Shown one piece after another: positions 1 through 6,197 of a DNA stretch of 13,985 bases. The first letter of the stretch is position 1; each line of letters opens with the position of its first letter. The stretch is from Gammaproteobacteria bacterium (lineage in GTDB: Bacteria; Pseudomonadota; Gammaproteobacteria; Thiohalospirales; Thiohalospiraceae). The notes below the pieces were generated by a model. The model made no database searches. It worked only from the letters and a program-made list of their open reading frames with translations, and was not told where the DNA came from. Position numbers and translations under genes: made by a program. The stretch covers positions 1-13,985 of the forward strand of contig DRMK01000222.1 in assembly GCA_011322575.1 (NCBI GenBank), read 5' to 3'.

Positions 1-16
1 AAATATCTGAAACTGA

Positions 17-59
17 CCGGAGGAGGGTGACGGGGCCGCGGCGTTGCGCCGCCCTCCGG
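17..59. repeat. Nested inverted repeat downstream of fur
   Basis: An outer pair CCGGAGG (17-23) / CCTCCGG (53-59) encloses a perfect inner hairpin GCGGCG-TTG-CGCCGC (38-52). It lies 12 bases past the fur stop. It could end fur transcription, but there is no T-run on either side, so it is not a classical intrinsic terminator. Nothing else is supported in bases 1-70; the neighbour on the left is outside the window. Confidence 0.35.
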
Positions 60-70
60 ATATGTAGGGC

Positions 71-487
71 CTACTCCTGCCGCTGGCAGTCGGGGCAGAT
101 TCCGTAGATATAGAGACAGTGATCGGTGATGCGGTAGCCGAACTTTTGCGCTATGTCATGCTGCTGTTTTTCGATGATCTCGTCCATGAACTCATCTACC
201 CGGCCGCACTTGACGCATAGCAGGTGATCGTGATGCTCCCCTTCGCTGAGTTCGAAAACCGCCTGACCACCCTCGAAGTTGTGCCGCTCCACCAGCCCGG
301 CGGCCTCGAACTGGGTCAGCACGCGGTACACCGTGGCCAGGCCAATCTCCTCGCCCGCCTCCAGCAGCGCCTTGTAGACATCCTCGGCACTCATGTGGCG
401 CCGGGTGGACTTCCCCAGAATCTCCAGGATCTTGAGTCTGGGGAGTGTGACCTTAAGGCCAACTTCCTTCAGATTGCTGCTTTTCAC
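71..487 (-). CDS. fur: Ferric uptake regulator Fur
   Basis: Fur is a cytoplasmic dimeric metal-responsive repressor that, in its Fe(II) form, shuts off iron-uptake genes. The protein is 138 aa, slightly shorter than the E. coli protein. The winged-helix DNA-binding half covers about residues 1-80, with recognition helix around TVYRVLTQFEAAGLV (52-66). The metal-binding and dimerisation half contains the histidine cluster HHDH (85-88), a CxxC pair C91/C94 and a second CxxC pair C131/C134; these are the structural zinc cysteines of typical Fur proteins. The start codon is GTG at 485-487. It is chosen because GGGAGG (493-498, minus) lies five bases upstream and because the protein then begins like other Fur proteins. 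Divergence from bamE matches the arrangement known in Pseudomonas (fur/omlA). No convincing Fur box is seen in its own promoter. Confidence 0.97.
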   Translation of the reverse strand: MKSSNLKEVGLKVTLPRLKILEILGKSTRRHMSAEDVYKALLEAGEEIGLATVYRVLTQFEAAGLVERHNFEGGQAVFELSEGEHHDHLLCVKCGRVDEFMDEIIEKQQHDIAQKFGYRITDHCLYIYGICPDCQRQE

Positions 488-492
488 GCCAG

Positions 493-498
493 CCTCCC
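493..498 (-). promoter_or_regulatory. Shine-Dalgarno of fur supporting a GTG start
   Basis: On the minus strand GGGAGG ends five bases before GTG at 485-487. An ATG at 507-509 (minus) is out of frame with fur, so this site fixes the non-ATG start. Confidence 0.7.
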
Positions 499-519
499 AG
501 CTGTACCATGCGGAAACCC

Positions 520-548
520 ATTATAGATGTTGGCGGTGCGGTAGCCAA
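520..548 (-). promoter_or_regulatory. Sigma70-type promoter of fur
   Basis: The minus strand carries TTGGCT (543-548) and a perfect TATAAT (520-525) separated by exactly 17 bases. This is the best promoter match noticed in the window. Predicted transcription starts near 513, giving a leader of about 25 bases before the fur GTG. The outer edge of the -35 element touches the bamE ATG at 549, so the two divergent control regions must overlap. Confidence 0.7.
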
Positions 549-899
549 ATGCGAAAGATTATTGTTCTGGTTTTGTCTCTGGTGATGGCCTCTGCCGTTG
601 GATGCAGCATCCACCGGGTGGACATTCAGCAGGGTAACCTGATCACCCCGGAGATGGTGGAGAGACTGAAGCCTGGCATGGACCAGCGTCAGGTCCGGGC
701 AATCCTGGGGACCCCTCTGCTGCGTGATCCCTTTCACCAGGATCGCTGGGACTACTATTACAGCCTGAAACGCAAGGATGTTCCCCTGGAGCGTTACGCC
801 CTGCAGCTCTACTTCGAGAACGGTCGCCTTGCCCGGATCGAAGGGGAGCCACATCCCGGCGACGGGTCAGCCGTGCACAACAATGGGGAAGCCCCATAG
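549..899 (+). CDS. bamE: Outer-membrane assembly lipoprotein BamE (SmpA/OmlA)
   Basis: BamE is a small lipoprotein subunit of the beta-barrel assembly machine, attached to the inner face of the outer membrane. The 116-aa product has a short basic N-terminus, a hydrophobic stretch and a lipobox ending A-V-G-C with Cys19 as the lipidated residue. It is followed by the family signatures VDIQQGN (24-30), a KPGM turn (41-44), QVRAILGTPLL (48-58) and DPFHQDRWDYYYS (60-72). The start at 549 is preferred because it gives a proper lipoprotein signal; a longer in-frame opening reaches into fur and makes no sense as a signal peptide. The ribosome site is weak (GGCGGTG region). The last 15 or so residues are polar and probably disordered. 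The gene is divergent from fur, and a UUCG hairpin lies just downstream. Confidence 0.95.
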   Translation: MRKIIVLVLSLVMASAVGCSIHRVDIQQGNLITPEMVERLKPGMDQRQVRAILGTPLLRDPFHQDRWDYYYSLKRKDVPLERYALQLYFENGRLARIEGEPHPGDGSAVHNNGEAP

Positions 900-910
900 G
901 CGTGCCGTCG

Positions 911-926
911 CGCCTCTTCGGAGGTG
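911..926 (+). terminator. UUCG-tetraloop hairpin after bamE
   Basis: CGCCTC-TTCG-GAGGTG forms a six-pair stem (one G-U) closed by a C(UUCG)G tetraloop, 11 bases after the bamE stop. There is no following T-run, so it is either a weak or Rho-assisted terminator or an RNA 3'-end stabiliser. The remaining bases to 1010 form the leader of the PilZ gene. They include a TATAGT (967-972) that could be a -10 element, but I see no good -35. Confidence 0.35.
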
Positions 927-1010
927 ATGGGTAATATGGCTGTGTCCCCGGCAGCCGGATTTGTTCTATAGTTTCCATATGGCCTTCGAGGAAATCACCG
1001 GAGGTGAGCT

Positions 1011-1268
1011 ATGGAGCATCGTCTGCAGGTACGCCACCCAGTCTCCCTCCAGGTGAGGCTCGCCAAACGGGGGCGGGAGGTCGGTTCCACCGTCGCCAGG
1101 GACATCAGCGGCGGTGGCATGTGTATCGAAACCTCCGATCTGGAGTTGCGGCGGGGAGAGATGCTGGACGTCGATTTGCCCCGGAGAGTGCCGCCGGTTC
1201 CCGATCGCCACATGCGCGCGGTGGTGGTGCGCAGGGAGGGAGGTCTGGCGGGTCTGATGTTCATCTGA
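1011..1268 (+). CDS. Minimal PilZ-domain protein (probable cyclic-di-GMP receptor)
   Basis: PilZ domains bind cyclic-di-GMP and change partner activity. This 85-aa product is little more than the domain. It has the RxxxR motif at the very N-terminus (R4, R8) and the second ligand motif D-x-S-x-x-G (D31, S33, G36), followed by beta strands ending in GLMFI. Both c-di-GMP contact motifs are intact. There is no membrane segment or fused output domain, so it must act through a partner. The ATG at 1011 has a very strong Shine-Dalgarno match, GGAGGTGA, just upstream. The next gene, a beta-CASP nuclease-like protein, begins 13 bases after the stop, suggesting co-transcription. Which process it controls cannot be told from sequence alone. 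Confidence 0.88.
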   Translation: MEHRLQVRHPVSLQVRLAKRGREVGSTVARDISGGGMCIETSDLELRRGEMLDVDLPRRVPPVPDRHMRAVVVRREGGLAGLMFI

Positions 1269-1281
1269 AGGGATATCGGGA

Positions 1282-2664
1282 ATGGAGATCTCGTTTCATG
1301 GCGCCGCGCGGGGGGTGACCGGCTCCTGTCACTTGGTGGAGTATCGGGGCAGGCGGGTGCTGGTGGATTGCGGACTCTACCAGGGAGGGCGGGAGCTCGA
1401 TGAGGAGAATGCGAGGCCCTTCGGTTTCGATCCTGAGAGCATCGACTACCTGCTGCTGACCCATGCCCACCTGGACCACTGTGGCCGCATTCCGCTGCTG
1501 GCCAGGCGCGGTTTTCATGGTGAGATAGTTACCACCTCCGCGTCGCGGGAGCTGGCCCGCATCGTCATGCTGGACGCGGCAGGACTGGAGGAGGAGGAAG
1601 CGGCCCGCGCCACGCGGCGGGCGCGGCGGCATCGCGGGCGCACGGAGGAGGTTACCCCTCTCTATACAACGCTGGATGCCCTGAACGCGCTGGATTTCTT
1701 CGGCCGGACAGCCTCCTACGGCGAACCGCTGCAGCTATGCAAAGGGATCCGCGTCACCTTCCGTGACGCCGGTCATATCCTGGGGTCGGCCAGTATCCTG
1801 CTGGAGCTGGAGGGTGGTCCGCGGCTGCTCTTTTCCGGGGATCTCGGCTACAGCGGCCGGGTCATCCTGCGGGATCCAAACCCGCCGGAGGAGGCGGATG
1901 TGGTGGTGATGGAGACCACCTACGGGGATCGCTCCCACAAGTCGCTGCAACCTTCGGTCGAGGAGCTGTACGGGGCGATCAGCGATACCATGCGCCGTGG
2001 TGGTAACGTGGTGATCCCCAGCTTTGCCCTGGAGCGTGCCCAGGAGATTCTCTACTATCTGCGCGAGGGGGTGGAATCCGGGCAGTTGCCCGCCTCCCTG
2101 CAGGTGTTCCTGGACTCCCCCATGGCCATCAAGGCCACCGAGATCTTCCGGCGCCATCCGGAGTGCTTTGACGGGGATGCACTGGAGCTGTTTCGCAACG
2201 CCAACGATCCCTTCGACCTCCCCGGTCTGAGTCTTACCCGCGAAACCGCCGAGTCCATCGCCATCAACCGTATCAAGGGTGGCGCCGTTATCATCGCCGG
2301 TTCCGGGATGTGCACCGGCGGGCGGGTGCGCCACCATCTCAAGCACAATCTGTGGCGGCGTGACAGCTCGGTGATATTTGTGGGATATGCGGCCCGGGGC
2401 ACCCTGGCGCGGCGCATCGTGGACGGTGCCAGGCGGGTGCGCGTGTTTGGAGACGAAATACCGGTCAAGGCGCGCATCTACACCATAGGAGGTTTCTCCG
2501 CCCATGCGGGACAGGATGAGTTGCTCTCCTGGTACCGGCGCATCGGGCTGCCGGATACCACCTATCTGGTACACGGGGAACCGGAGGCCATGTCCAGCTT
2601 TGCCGCCCATCTGAAGGGAAGCCGGGTGGTGATGCCCGAACTGCATCAGGGCTATCCCCTTTGA
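1282..2664 (+). CDS. Metallo-beta-lactamase/beta-CASP family RNA-processing exonuclease
   Basis: The 460-aa protein has the layout of the prokaryotic CPSF-like MBL/beta-CASP ribonucleases (YSH1/COG1236-type), cytoplasmic two-zinc nucleases acting on RNA. An N-terminal MBL part contains VLVDCGLYQG (26-35), the HAHLDH zinc motif (61-66), H165 in DAGHILGS and D187 in SGDLGY. The inserted beta-CASP domain spans about 200-385, with SGMCTGGR (341-348). The MBL fold then resumes with motif C histidine H408 (FSAHAG) and H431 (VHGE). All expected metal ligands are present, so it should be active. There is no C-terminal KH or other extra domain. The RBS is modest. It follows the PilZ gene by 13 bases and the two are probably one transcript. 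E. coli has no close counterpart as far as I recall. The substrate is unknown. Confidence 0.9.
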   Translation: MEISFHGAARGVTGSCHLVEYRGRRVLVDCGLYQGGRELDEENARPFGFDPESIDYLLLTHAHLDHCGRIPLLARRGFHGEIVTTSASRELARIVMLDAAGLEEEEAARATRRARRHRGRTEEVTPLYTTLDALNALDFFGRTASYGEPLQLCKGIRVTFRDAGHILGSASILLELEGGPRLLFSGDLGYSGRVILRDPNPPEEADVVVMETTYGDRSHKSLQPSVEELYGAISDTMRRGGNVVIPSFALERAQEILYYLREGVESGQLPASLQVFLDSPMAIKATEIFRRHPECFDGDALELFRNANDPFDLPGLSLTRETAESIAINRIKGGAVIIAGSGMCTGGRVRHHLKHNLWRRDSSVIFVGYAARGTLARRIVDGARRVRVFGDEIPVKARIYTIGGFSAHAGQDELLSWYRRIGLPDTTYLVHGEPEAMSSFAAHLKGSRVVMPELHQGYPL

Positions 2665-2774
2665 ACCTGGATTCCGCAGTCGAAGGTGGTGAAGTGTGCG
2701 TATGCAGGGGGTGCGGGACAAGGTGCAGCTTGGTATCGGAACGGAACGGAGCGGTCAATTGCGGAACCCAGGTT
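2664..2774. repeat. 111-base segment bounded by 15-base imperfect inverted repeats
   Basis: The left arm (2664-2678) and right arm (2760-2774) are reverse complements at 14 of 15 positions; the exception is A2671 opposite C2767 in the folded form. A G-U and a T-A pair extend the stem inward (2679/2759, 2680/2758). The loop is roughly 77-81 bases and contains three tandem CGGA(A/G)-type units near 2738-2750. The left arm begins on the last base of the MBL stop codon and the right arm ends inside the probable TTG start of the cupin gene. No clear target-site duplication is seen. It could be a MITE/REP-like insertion, a processed RNA stem or a regulatory structure. Confidence 0.5.
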
Positions 2775-3129
2775 GAAGACCAGCAGACGTAACATCGAGC
2801 CATTTGTGACGCTGGACGGCTCCACCATCCGGGAGCTCATGCACCCTGCCAGCCACGCCTGCCGGAACCAGAGTCTGGCGGAAGCAAGCGTGGCGCCCGG
2901 CGCCGGCACCATGCTGCACCGGCATCTTCGCAGTGAAGAGTTCTACCACATCCTTGCAGGAGTCGGCGAAATGAGGCTGGGAGATGAACGCTACCCGGTG
3001 TCCGCCGGTGACACTATCTGCATTCCACCGCGCACGCCGCACAGCATAAGAAATACCGGAGACCATCCGCTGGTGTTCCTCTGCTGCTGCAGTCCTCCCT
3101 ACTCAAACGAGGATACCGAGCTGCTGTAA
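2773..3129 (+). CDS. Small single-domain cupin protein
   Basis: This is a 118-aa single beta-barrel cupin, probably metal-binding, of unknown substrate. Cupin motif 1 lies at about 43-64 with H49, H51 and E55/E56 (HRHLRSEE then G64). Motif 2 lies at about 79-94 with H90 and N94 (GDTICIPPRTPHSIRN); the usual glycine of PxG is replaced by arginine. A Cys-Cys-Cys run (104-106) followed by SPPYSNEDTEL is the C-terminal signature I know from a group of uncharacterised cupins. The start is uncertain. TTG at 2773 gives the family-like beginning (xxRRNIEPFVTLDGS); a GTG at 2686 would add 29 residues that do not look protein-like and would span the inverted-repeat segment. Function is not assignable beyond the fold; mannose-6-phosphate isomerase-like annotations would be by resemblance only. 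Confidence 0.82.
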   Translation: MKTSRRNIEPFVTLDGSTIRELMHPASHACRNQSLAEASVAPGAGTMLHRHLRSEEFYHILAGVGEMRLGDERYPVSAGDTICIPPRTPHSIRNTGDHPLVFLCCCSPPYSNEDTELL

Positions 3130-3171
3130 TTGTGGGCAGTTACCGGCATGATTCGGCGCTACGGCCCCGTT

Positions 3172-3182
3172 TATAGTAAAAT
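3172..3182 (+). promoter_or_regulatory. Possible -10 region for the nadA operon
   Basis: An AT-rich patch contains overlapping TATAGT (3172-3177) and TAAAAT (3177-3182), about 45-50 bases before the nadA ATG. I see no convincing -35 at the right spacing. The 8-base word ACCGGCAT occurs on both sides (3142-3149 and 3188-3195) as a direct repeat. Confidence 0.35.
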
Positions 3183-3224
3183 AGGACACCGGCATTCAAT
3201 CCACACTCCACAGAGGAACTATCC

Positions 3225-4325
3225 ATGAGCAGCAGCGCAACGGCGCTTCAGGGCTATAGCCGGCTGGACGACGAGGAGCTGGAGGCGCGCATCCGGGCCG
3301 CCAGGCAGGAGCTGGGCGAGCGGCTGGTGATCCTCGGGCACCACTACCAGCGCGAGGAGGTGTTCCGCCATGCCGATTATACCGGCGACTCCCTCAAGCT
3401 CTCCCGCCAGGCGGCGCAGACCAGCGCCGAGTACATAGTGTTCTGCGGCGTGCACTTCATGGCGGAGGTGGCCGATATCATGTCGGCGCCGGATCAGATC
3501 TCCATCCTGCCCGACCTCAACGCCGGCTGCTCCATGGCCGACATGGCGGATCTGGAGAGGGTGGAGGATGTCTGGCAGGAGCTGTCGGAGGTGCTGGATC
3601 CGGACGAGCAGGTCACCCCGGTCACCTACATCAACTCGGCAGCCGATCTCAAGGCGTTCTGCGGCCGTCACGGGGGGATCGTCTGCACCTCCACCAATGC
3701 ACCTCATGTGCTCGAGTGGGCGTTCCGGCAGCGCGACAAGGTGCTGTTTTTCCCTGACCAGCATCTGGGGCGCAACACCGGCTACGGGATGGGGATCCCC
3801 CTGGAGCAGATGGTGGTGTGGGACTTCCGCAAGCCGCTGGGCGGGCTCAGCGAACAGCAGATCAGGGATGCGAAGATGATCCTGTGGAACGGCTTCTGCT
3901 CGGTGCACCAGATGTTCCGCCCCGAACACATAGACAGCTACAAGGAGCGCCATCCCGATACGCTGGTGATCTCCCATCCGGAGTGCCGCTTCGAGGTGTG
4001 CCAGAAGTCCGACTACGTGGGCTCCACCGAATACATTCTCAATACCGTATCGTCCGGGGAACCGGGGAGCCGCTGGCTGGTGGGCACCGAGCTGAACATG
4101 GTGAGCCGCCTGCAGCAGCAGCTGAAGCCGCGCGGCATCACGGTGCAGTTCATGTCTCCCATGGTCTGCATGTGCTCCACCATGTTCCGCATCGATCCCC
4201 AGCACCTGCTGTGGACCCTGGAGGGCCTGGTGAGGGGCGAGGTGGTGAACCGCATCGCGGTCCCGGAAGAGGATGCCGATCAGGCGCGGGTTGCGCTGCA
4301 GCGCATGTTCGATCTTGCTGTTTGA
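3225..4325 (+). CDS. nadA: Quinolinate synthase NadA
   Basis: NadA condenses iminoaspartate (from NadB) with dihydroxyacetone phosphate to give quinolinate, the de novo precursor of NAD; it is a cytoplasmic oxygen-sensitive 4Fe-4S enzyme. The 366-aa product has the N-terminal GHHYQ motif (38-42), DSLKLS (55-60), and three cluster cysteines in conserved contexts: C102 (NAGCSMADM), C225 (WNGFCSVH) and C315 (SPMVCMCSTM; C317 is next to it). The spacing of 123 and 90 residues resembles the long Bacillus-type NadA (ligands recalled as 110/230/320) more than the shorter E. coli form. The ATG at 3225 has AGAGGAA as ribosome site. The stop is only 11 bases before yebC, so it likely heads the operon that continues into ruvCAB. 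Confidence 0.97.
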   Translation: MSSSATALQGYSRLDDEELEARIRAARQELGERLVILGHHYQREEVFRHADYTGDSLKLSRQAAQTSAEYIVFCGVHFMAEVADIMSAPDQISILPDLNAGCSMADMADLERVEDVWQELSEVLDPDEQVTPVTYINSAADLKAFCGRHGGIVCTSTNAPHVLEWAFRQRDKVLFFPDQHLGRNTGYGMGIPLEQMVVWDFRKPLGGLSEQQIRDAKMILWNGFCSVHQMFRPEHIDSYKERHPDTLVISHPECRFEVCQKSDYVGSTEYILNTVSSGEPGSRWLVGTELNMVSRLQQQLKPRGITVQFMSPMVCMCSTMFRIDPQHLLWTLEGLVRGEVVNRIAVPEEDADQARVALQRMFDLAV

Positions 4326-4336
4326 GAGGGGAGGTC

Positions 4337-5086
4337 ATGGCAGGACACAGTAAATGGGCCAACATCCAGCACCGCAAGGGCGCCCAGGATGCCAAGCGGG
4401 GCAAACTGTTTACCAAGCTGATCCGCGAAATCACCGTCGCCGCCCGCCTGGGCGGTCCCGACCCGGCCGCCAACCCGCGCCTGCGCGCGGCGGTGGACAA
4501 GGCGCTGGGCAGTAACATGGCCAAGGACACCATAGAACGGGCCATAAAACGCGGCTCGGGCGCCCAGGAGGGGGAGAATTTTGAGGAGGTGCGCTATGAG
4601 GGCTATGGCCCCAACGGCGTGGCGGTCATGGTGGACTGCCTGACCGACAACCGGAACCGTACCGTTGCCGAGGTACGCCATGCCTTCAACAAGGCGGGCG
4701 GAAACCTGGGAACGGGCGGCTCGGTGGCATACCTGTTCAGCAAGGCGGGAGTGATCGGCTTTGCGGCGGGCTGTGACGAGGAGCGGATTATGGAGGTGGC
4801 CCTGGAGGCGGGGGCCGAGGACGTGGTGAGCGGTGAGGACGGCAGCGTCGAGGTGTTGACCGGGGCGGAGGATTTCGCGGCGGTGAAGCGGGCCCTGGAG
4901 GCGGCAGCGCTTACACCCGAGTATGCGGAGGTTACCATGCACCCCTCCACCACGGTGACCCTGGGGTTGGAGGATGCCCAGAAGATTATGCGTCTGGTGG
5001 ATGCCCTGGAGGATCTGGACGATGTGCAGAACGTTTACAGCAACGCCGAGATCCCGGCCGGGGTGCTGGAGAAGAGTGCCGGCTGA
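4337..5086 (+). CDS. yebC: YebC/PmpR family protein (TACO1-like)
   Basis: The 249-aa protein begins with the family hallmark MAGHSKWANIQHRKGAQD and contains FTKLIREI, NRTVAEVRHAFNKAGGNLG and the usual acidic C-terminal half. Family members are called probable transcriptional regulators; recent work on relatives links them to translation of difficult, proline-rich sequences, so the old regulatory label should be treated with care. Length is standard (246-249 aa). The start is secured by GGGGAGGT before ATG 4337; an opening that reads further upstream overlaps nadA and is not real. The ruvC start is 9 bases after its stop, the yebC-ruvC order common in proteobacteria. Confidence 0.96.
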   Translation: MAGHSKWANIQHRKGAQDAKRGKLFTKLIREITVAARLGGPDPAANPRLRAAVDKALGSNMAKDTIERAIKRGSGAQEGENFEEVRYEGYGPNGVAVMVDCLTDNRNRTVAEVRHAFNKAGGNLGTGGSVAYLFSKAGVIGFAAGCDEERIMEVALEAGAEDVVSGEDGSVEVLTGAEDFAAVKRALEAAALTPEYAEVTMHPSTTVTLGLEDAQKIMRLVDALEDLDDVQNVYSNAEIPAGVLEKSAG

Positions 5087-5095
5087 GACAGCCGC

Positions 5096-5593
5096 ATGAG
5101 ACTGCGCGTCCTGGGGATCGACCCCGGTTCCCGGGTGACCGGATTCGGTGTGGTGGATCTGGATGGCCAGCACATAGGCTATGTAGCCAGCGGCTGTATC
5201 CGGACGGGGAGTGCGGCGCTCTCCGAGCGGCTGAAATGCATTTTCGAGGAGCTTACCGAAATCATCATGCTGCACCGTCCCGATGAGGTCGCCGTGGAGA
5301 GCGTGTTCATGCACCGTAATGCCGGTTCCGCCCTGAAGCTGGGACAGGCGCGTGGCGCTGCCATCTGCGCCGCCGCCGTGCGGAAGATCCCCGTCAGCGA
5401 ATACGCTCCGGCCCGGATCAAGCGTTCCATAGTGGGCCGCGGGCGCGCCACCAAGGAGCAGGTGACACACATGGTGACGGTACTGCTTCATCTCTCCTCC
5501 GCTCCGCAGGCGGATGCCGCTGACGCCCTGGCCGCAGCGCTGTGCCACTGCCATATACGGCAGACATTGTCCGGTACCGGGACGGCTCCATGA
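5096..5593 (+). CDS. ruvC: Holliday-junction resolvase RuvC
   Basis: RuvC is the dimeric endonuclease that cuts four-way DNA junctions presented by RuvAB. The product is 165 aa, close to the E. coli length of 173. All four acidic catalytic residues are present: D9 (GIDPGS), E68 (VAVESVF), D140 and D143 (QADAADALA). It also has the conserved GRGRATKEQV segment (114-123). The start ATG at 5096 has only a weak ribosome site and probably depends on translational coupling with yebC. The stop TGA overlaps the ruvA ATG (ATGA, 5590-5593). Confidence 0.97.
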   Translation: MRLRVLGIDPGSRVTGFGVVDLDGQHIGYVASGCIRTGSAALSERLKCIFEELTEIIMLHRPDEVAVESVFMHRNAGSALKLGQARGAAICAAAVRKIPVSEYAPARIKRSIVGRGRATKEQVTHMVTVLLHLSSAPQADAADALAAALCHCHIRQTLSGTGTAP

Positions 5594-6189
5594 TTGGCCG
5601 GCTGACAGGGCGGATAGTGGAGAAGCAGCCCCCGGCGCTGCTGCTCGAGGTAAACGGCGTAGGCTATGAGCTGGAGGCCCCCATGAGCACCTTCTACCGG
5701 CTGCCGGAGCCGGGACAGGAGGTGGTGTTGCATACCCATCTGGTAGTGCGCGACGACGCCCACCTGCTATTCGGTTTCTCCACCGGCGCGGAGCGCCACC
5801 TGTTCCGCGCCCTGATCAGGATCAGTGGCATAGGGCCCAAGCTGGCGCTGACCATCCTCTCCGGAAGCTCGGTGGAGGAGTTCGCCCGCGCCGTGGAGGA
5901 GGGTGACAGCGCCGGCCTGGTACGGCTACCCGGGGTCGGCAAGAAGACCGCCGAGCGGTTGATAGTGGAGATGCGGGATCGTCTCGCGGATCATCTCCCG
6001 GGTGGCGGGAGCGCCTCCCGCCCGGCGAGCGTGGTGCCCGCGGGTGATGCACGCCAGGATGCCCGCAGCGCCCTGGAGGCGCTGGGCTACCGGCCCCAGG
6101 AGGCGAGCCGTCTGGTGGATGGAGTGGAGGGCGACGGACTCTCCAGCGAGGAGATCATCCGCACGGCGCTGAAACGGGCGATGCGATAG
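5590..6189 (+). CDS. ruvA: Holliday-junction branch-migration subunit RuvA
   Basis: RuvA tetramers clamp the Holliday junction and load RuvB rings. The 199-aa protein starts with the universal MIGRL. It has the N-terminal OB-fold (about 1-62), two helix-hairpin-helix motifs (RISGIGPKLAL near 77-87 and RLPGVGKKTAERL near 112-124), a flexible Gly/Ser/Pro linker (about 135-153) and the C-terminal RuvB-contacting domain III (154-199). The ATG at 5590, overlapping the ruvC stop, is chosen over an in-frame upstream ATG at 5542 that would lie inside ruvC and add 16 atypical residues. Its stop lies inside the ruvB Shine-Dalgarno sequence. Confidence 0.97.
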   Translation: MIGRLTGRIVEKQPPALLLEVNGVGYELEAPMSTFYRLPEPGQEVVLHTHLVVRDDAHLLFGFSTGAERHLFRALIRISGIGPKLALTILSGSSVEEFARAVEEGDSAGLVRLPGVGKKTAERLIVEMRDRLADHLPGGGSASRPASVVPAGDARQDARSALEALGYRPQEASRLVDGVEGDGLSSEEIIRTALKRAMR

Positions 6190-6197
6190 GAGGCCCC

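Noticed and set aside
488..548. A Fur box in the fur/bamE intergenic region
   Set aside because: The only AT-rich part is the -10 element; no 19-base match or repeated GATAAT hexamers can be aligned convincingly.
1735..2721. A 328-codon minus-strand open frame opposite the beta-CASP nuclease
   Set aside because: The sense strand encodes a complete enzyme with all metal ligands; the antisense frame lacks protein-like features.
4280..5554. A 424-codon minus-strand open frame opposite yebC and ruvC
   Set aside because: It is a shadow of GC-rich codon use in well-identified plus-strand genes; it has His/Gly/Gln-rich composition without domain motifs.
5542..5589. Earlier in-frame ATG for ruvA
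   Set aside because: It lies within ruvC; the universal RuvA start MIGRL and the ATGA overlap support 5590.
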